Of a stretch of 64,000 bases of DNA, positions 60,791 to 64,000 are shown piece by piece. A program made the position numbers and the translations under genes. The stretch spans positions 25,665-89,664 of the forward strand of contig PERI01000007.1 in the NCBI GenBank assembly GCA_002928515.1, read 5' to 3'. The stretch comes from Hyphomicrobium sp. (GTDB lineage: Bacteria; Pseudomonadota; Alphaproteobacteria; Rhizobiales; Hyphomicrobiaceae). The notes under the pieces are model-generated. The model saw only the letters and a list, made by a program, of their open reading frames with translations, did not search any database and had not been told where the DNA came from. Numbering within the stretch: position 1 is the first letter of the stretch; each line of letters begins with the position of its first letter.

Positions 60791-63197
60791 GCGTGCGGCC
60801 ACGTCAGCGCTCATGGTCCTCAACCTGAGCCTTGCCTGTGTCGCAGTCCCGTCACTCGCCCATGCCCAAACACCGCCATCCGACCAAGCCGCGCAAACAT
60901 ATCATCTCGAAGTCATCATCAATAGCCAACCCACCAATTTGATCGGCGCGTTTCAGATGGGTCCGAATTCGGACTTATCGGCTCAGCGCTCCGAGCTTCG
61001 CGAGTTGGGACTTGATGCACCAGGCGATGATCCGGCAGCCTATGTGAAACTGTCTGAACTCTCGGGCGTCACATACACGTACGACGAGAGCACTCAGAAA
61101 GTTGAAATTCAAGCTCCCGATTCCGTCCGCGTCGTCCACAATTACGATGCCCGCGGCGGCGACAAAACAGTGACGGCTGCAACATCTGACTTTGGCATGG
61201 TCGTCAACTATGACCTCTACGCCTCAGGATTGTCAGAAGATGTCGTCCGCCGCGCCTTCGATTTCAGCGGCGTTAATCTCACACTCGACAGCCGCATCTT
61301 TGGTCCCATGGGCACATTCTCACAGTCGGCCATTCTTGGCTCGACGACATTAGATAATGTCGATGCGTTGCGCCTCGATACGACTTGGAACTTTTCAGAT
61401 CAGGACACACAAATCTCTTACCGTGCAGGCGACGTCATTTCTGGTGGCTTGGCATGGACTCGCCCTATTCGCTTGGGAGGCGCACAAATTCAAAGAGACT
61501 TTGCGTTGCGACCCGATTTAGTCACCGTGCCATTGCCGAAATTCAGTGGCAGCGCGGCGCTGCCATCGACCGTCGATGTCTATGTCAACAATCTGAAAGC
61601 CTATTCGCAACAGGTCGGATCTGGGCCATTCGAAATATCTAACCTTCCCGTAGTCACCAATGGCGGCGCAGCACGCATCGTTTTGAATGACGCCGCAGGA
61701 CGCCAGACAACATCGGAGTTGCCGTTTTATGTGTCGCCCCGCTTGCTGCGCGAAGGCCTTCTGGACTTTTCCGCCGAAGTTGGCTTTCCGCGCTATCTCT
61801 ATGGCTTGGAGTCCTGGAAGTATGATTCAAAATTCGCCGCATCGGCCTCACTGAAATACGGCCTGACGGACGACGTGACTCTCGAAGCCCACACTGAGTT
61901 TTCGCAAGACCTCGCCAACGCCGGGGTCGGCATGTCTTTCCGGACCGGAGATTTCGGCGTTGCCTCGCTCGCCGTTGCCGGAAGCTTTAAAGACGGCAAC
62001 GCAGGCGCACTCGTCTACGCAGCCTTTGACACAGAATTCTGGGATGGCATTGGCTTGCATCTCAGCACGCAGCGAACCTTTGGCGAATACGACGATCTCG
62101 CTTCGACCACGGGCATCACCGAAGCGGGTCTGACCAACGACTCGTTGGGGCTTGGCGCCACGCGCTACGCACAATTGGTCAGCCTGCGCCCACCCAAAGC
62201 CATCGACACGGCATCGCTGTCATTGCCACTCCGCTTCGACAACTCATCGTTGTCGTTGTCGTATGTCCATGTGGACTATGAGTTGGAAGACGATTCACAC
62301 ATTCTAGGACTGTCCTATACGCGTCCGCTGTGGGATGGCGCCTCAGCCTACGTCTCAGCATTTGCCGATCTCGGCGACACGTCCGGCTCGGGCGTATTTG
62401 CTGGTGTTTCCATTCCGCTGGGTGGATCGAGTTCGGCCATTGTCGGCGTGGCATCCAATGGCAACAATGTCAGTCCATCTGTAAGTGCGTCGAAATCTTT
62501 GGATTCCACACCAGGCAGTTACGGCTGGCGTGTCGATGTCACCGAAGGCGACGTCGCGCAGAATTCTGCCGCCGTCGCGGTCCGCACCGAATATGCCCGG
62601 GTTGAGGCCGGCGTCCGCAATCGCGGCAAGGGCGTCGATGGCACGCTAGACATATCAGGTGCATTCGCCGCGATTGGTGGTGACGTTTTCGCAACCAATC
62701 GCATTGATGATGCATTTGCTGTTGTCGACACCGGCTACGCCGATACACAAGTATTGTACGAGAATCGGCCTGCCGGACGTACCGGCTCGTCAGGTAAGTT
62801 GCTGGTACCAGGATTGCGGGCCTATCAGAAAAACCTCATCGCGGTTGACCCACTCACATTGCCCATGAATGCAGAATTGCCAACCACCGCACACATCGTA
62901 GCGCCAGCGGATCGCGCAGGCGTATCTGTCAACATGCGCGCCAAAGATATCAGTCGATCAGGGTTGGTGGTGTTGACCGACGCCAAAGGCGAGTTCTTGG
63001 CCCCTGGAACAGCAGGCACGGTCACGGAAACCGGTGAGGCTTTCATCGTGGGTTACGATGGCCAAGCCTATATCGCTGAATTGAAATCACACAATACTTT
63101 GGTCGTTTCTGCCGATCAGGGATCGTGCAGCGCCACATATGCGTTCCAAGGCAACGCCGATACGCCATCAGCGACGGGTCCGGTGGTATGCCAATAA
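60747..63197 (+). CDS. Outer-membrane fimbrial usher (archaic chaperone-usher)
   Basis: The 816-residue protein has a signal peptide (cleavage near LAHAQ), the N-terminal domain YHLEVIINSQPTNLIGAFQM and DAPGDDPAAYVKLSELSGVT, a large beta-barrel and the plug with RRAFDFSGVNLTLDSRIFG. The middle holds RLLREGLLDFSAEVGFPRYL, and the C-terminal part has TGSSGKLLVPGLRAYQKNLI, ARPAD-type and VVSADQGSCSATYAFQ. The start at 60747 is inside the chaperone gene (44-base overlap); 60813 is the next candidate. Class is archaic (Csu-like), not gamma or alpha. The stop overlaps the next ATG (TAATG). Confidence 0.88.
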   Translation: MWAPSAQRHLLRRAKRAATSALMVLNLSLACVAVPSLAHAQTPPSDQAAQTYHLEVIINSQPTNLIGAFQMGPNSDLSAQRSELRELGLDAPGDDPAAYVKLSELSGVTYTYDESTQKVEIQAPDSVRVVHNYDARGGDKTVTAATSDFGMVVNYDLYASGLSEDVVRRAFDFSGVNLTLDSRIFGPMGTFSQSAILGSTTLDNVDALRLDTTWNFSDQDTQISYRAGDVISGGLAWTRPIRLGGAQIQRDFALRPDLVTVPLPKFSGSAALPSTVDVYVNNLKAYSQQVGSGPFEISNLPVVTNGGAARIVLNDAAGRQTTSELPFYVSPRLLREGLLDFSAEVGFPRYLYGLESWKYDSKFAASASLKYGLTDDVTLEAHTEFSQDLANAGVGMSFRTGDFGVASLAVAGSFKDGNAGALVYAAFDTEFWDGIGLHLSTQRTFGEYDDLASTTGITEAGLTNDSLGLGATRYAQLVSLRPPKAIDTASLSLPLRFDNSSLSLSYVHVDYELEDDSHILGLSYTRPLWDGASAYVSAFADLGDTSGSGVFAGVSIPLGGSSSAIVGVASNGNNVSPSVSASKSLDSTPGSYGWRVDVTEGDVAQNSAAVAVRTEYARVEAGVRNRGKGVDGTLDISGAFAAIGGDVFATNRIDDAFAVVDTGYADTQVLYENRPAGRTGSSGKLLVPGLRAYQKNLIAVDPLTLPMNAELPTTAHIVAPADRAGVSVNMRAKDISRSGLVVLTDAKGEFLAPGTAGTVTETGEAFIVGYDGQAYIAELKSHNTLVVSADQGSCSATYAFQGNADTPSATGPVVCQ

Positions 63198-64000
63198 TGC
63201 CAGTAGCTCTGTGCAAAGTCTTATGCAGCATCACCCTCGCCTTGATCATATGGGTGGGACATTCGACGCAAGCTTCAGCGCAAACTTGCTCCTTTTCGAT
63301 AACCAACCTCAATTTCGGAAATGTCGATCTCACGCAGGGCGGAGCCATCGACGTCACGGCGACCTTTACAGCAACGTGCAATGCGCTGTTGCTGACCACC
63401 GTCCGTGTCTGTCCTAACTTTGCAGCCGGGAGCGGCGGCTCGGACTCAAGTGGCTCGCCGCGTCATATGGCGAGCGGCACCAATCAGCTCAATTATAATC
63501 TCTATCAAGATGCTGCACGGTCCGTCGTTTGGGGATCGGCCATTGACGGTGCAGCGACCAACCCACCGACAGTCGATATTCCAATTTTGCTCTTAAGCAA
63601 TACCGCAACGCGCACGATTTACGGGCGCATTTTTCCATCTCAGCAACAAGTCGCAACCGGCACATATCTGTCGAGTTTTACCGGTGGTCAGACACTGATA
63701 TCATATCGCGTCGGCACCGGACAAACATGCGCACAAATCGGCACACAAAATGGCACGCAGGCGCCATTCACAGTGCAAGCAACATACACGCCGACCTGTC
63801 GTGTCAGTGCATCCGCATTAAATTTCGGAACCTTGGCTGGCACCGCCATTACCAACGGAGTCGATGCGTCAACGAACCTATCAGCCACCTGCTCCGCTGG
63901 TACGCCGTACTCGATTGCATTGAATGGCGGTCAATCGGCAGCAACCGATCCAACCCAGCGAAAACTGACAATGGGCACGCAGTCACTGACGTATGGCCTG
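63197..64000 (+). CDS. Two-domain spore coat U-type adhesin (partial, cut by window edge)
   Basis: The plus strand reads 268 codons from the ATG at 63197 without a stop. A signal peptide (cleavage near ASA-QT) is followed by a first SCPU domain (SFSITNLNFGNVDLTQGGAI, FTATCNALLLTTVRVCPNFA, TRTIYGRIFPSQQQVATGTY). A second SCPU domain follows (RVSASALNFGTLAGTAITNG, SATCSAGTPYSIALNGGQSA). A two-domain tail-end subunit is the layout of CsuE-type tip adhesins in archaic pili. The ATG overlaps the usher stop by TAATG; a Met at 63188 is also in frame. The C-terminal end is missing. Confidence 0.85.
   Translation, partial: MPVALCKVLCSITLALIIWVGHSTQASAQTCSFSITNLNFGNVDLTQGGAIDVTATFTATCNALLLTTVRVCPNFAAGSGGSDSSGSPRHMASGTNQLNYNLYQDAARSVVWGSAIDGAATNPPTVDIPILLLSNTATRTIYGRIFPSQQQVATGTYLSSFTGGQTLISYRVGTGQTCAQIGTQNGTQAPFTVQATYTPTCRVSASALNFGTLAGTAITNGVDASTNLSATCSAGTPYSIALNGGQSAATDPTQRKLTMGTQSLTYGL

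Noticed and set aside
1..64000. Mobile elements, prophage, CRISPR arrays, toxin-antitoxin pairs, tRNA or rRNA genes
   Set aside because: No transposase, integrase, cas gene, repeat-spacer pattern, tRNA cloverleaf or conserved rRNA sequence was found; the longest gaps are accounted for above.

Overview
The window reads as chromosomal DNA of an alphaproteobacterium, most likely of the order Hyphomicrobiales (Rhizobiales). This rests on a porin of the Rhizobium/Brucella type at the left edge, an IalB-family protein, a YejA-like solute-binding protein, a SigF/NrsF pair of the Caulobacter kind, and promoter motifs matching the alphaproteobacterial general-stress sigma factor EcfG. Genes are dense on both strands. 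I see no rRNA, tRNA, insertion sequence, prophage or CRISPR array. Base composition looks even and moderately GC-rich by eye (not computed), apart from a few AT-richer gaps. Genus cannot be told from this.

Layout. 1-9.1 kb: a cut porin gene, a UbiH-type hydroxylase, an LpxL-type acyltransferase between two near-identical copies of a small Cys-rich secreted-protein gene, a membrane-fused alpha/beta hydrolase, a GT21-like glycosyltransferase, a malyl-CoA lyase family enzyme and HspQ. 9.1-20.7 kb: IalB protein, YejA-like binding protein with an acyl-CoA ligase, then the repair genes mfd and recG with sdhE, and a DUF502 membrane protein. 20.8-30.4 kb: glmU and glmS flanked by two SPOR-type envelope proteins, two tandem YpfJ-type zinc peptidases, and malonyl-CoA decarboxylase. 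30.5-35.8 kb: a possible C39-like cysteine peptidase, a small secreted protein, a transglutaminase-like protein behind an EcfG-type promoter, and an elongation factor P beta-lysylation set (efp diverging from epmA and epmB, with a GFA-family gene between the last two).

35.8-42.6 kb is the most intriguing block. An ECF sigma factor, a membrane anti-sigma factor and a secreted subtilase form one operon with ATGA overlaps. It diverges from a 1177-residue secreted protein with a long Cys-rich repeat region. The anti-sigma outer domain looks like the subtilase propeptide in strand/helix order, which suggests a protease-linked signalling system. 42.8-47.9 kb: a small beta-barrel protein, a molybdopterin oxidoreductase, a DUF3307 protein, and sigF-nrsF behind a motif matching the known SigF promoter. 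48-55.5 kb: a putrescine uptake and degradation locus (potFGHI, puuB-like, puuA-like). 55.5-59.3 kb: small membrane proteins, a PAP2 phosphatase with a lipid-kinase-like gene, two opposed EcfG-type promoter motifs, and a second FAD oxidoreductase. 59.5-64 kb: a chaperone-usher operon of the archaic (Csu-like) type with spore coat U-domain pilins, cut by the right edge.

Themes are the cell envelope (lipid A, peptidoglycan precursors, SPOR proteins, pili, porins), stress-sigma circuits (two ECF systems and three EcfG-type promoters), and carbon/nitrogen scavenging. All family calls come from reading motifs by eye; no database search was run.
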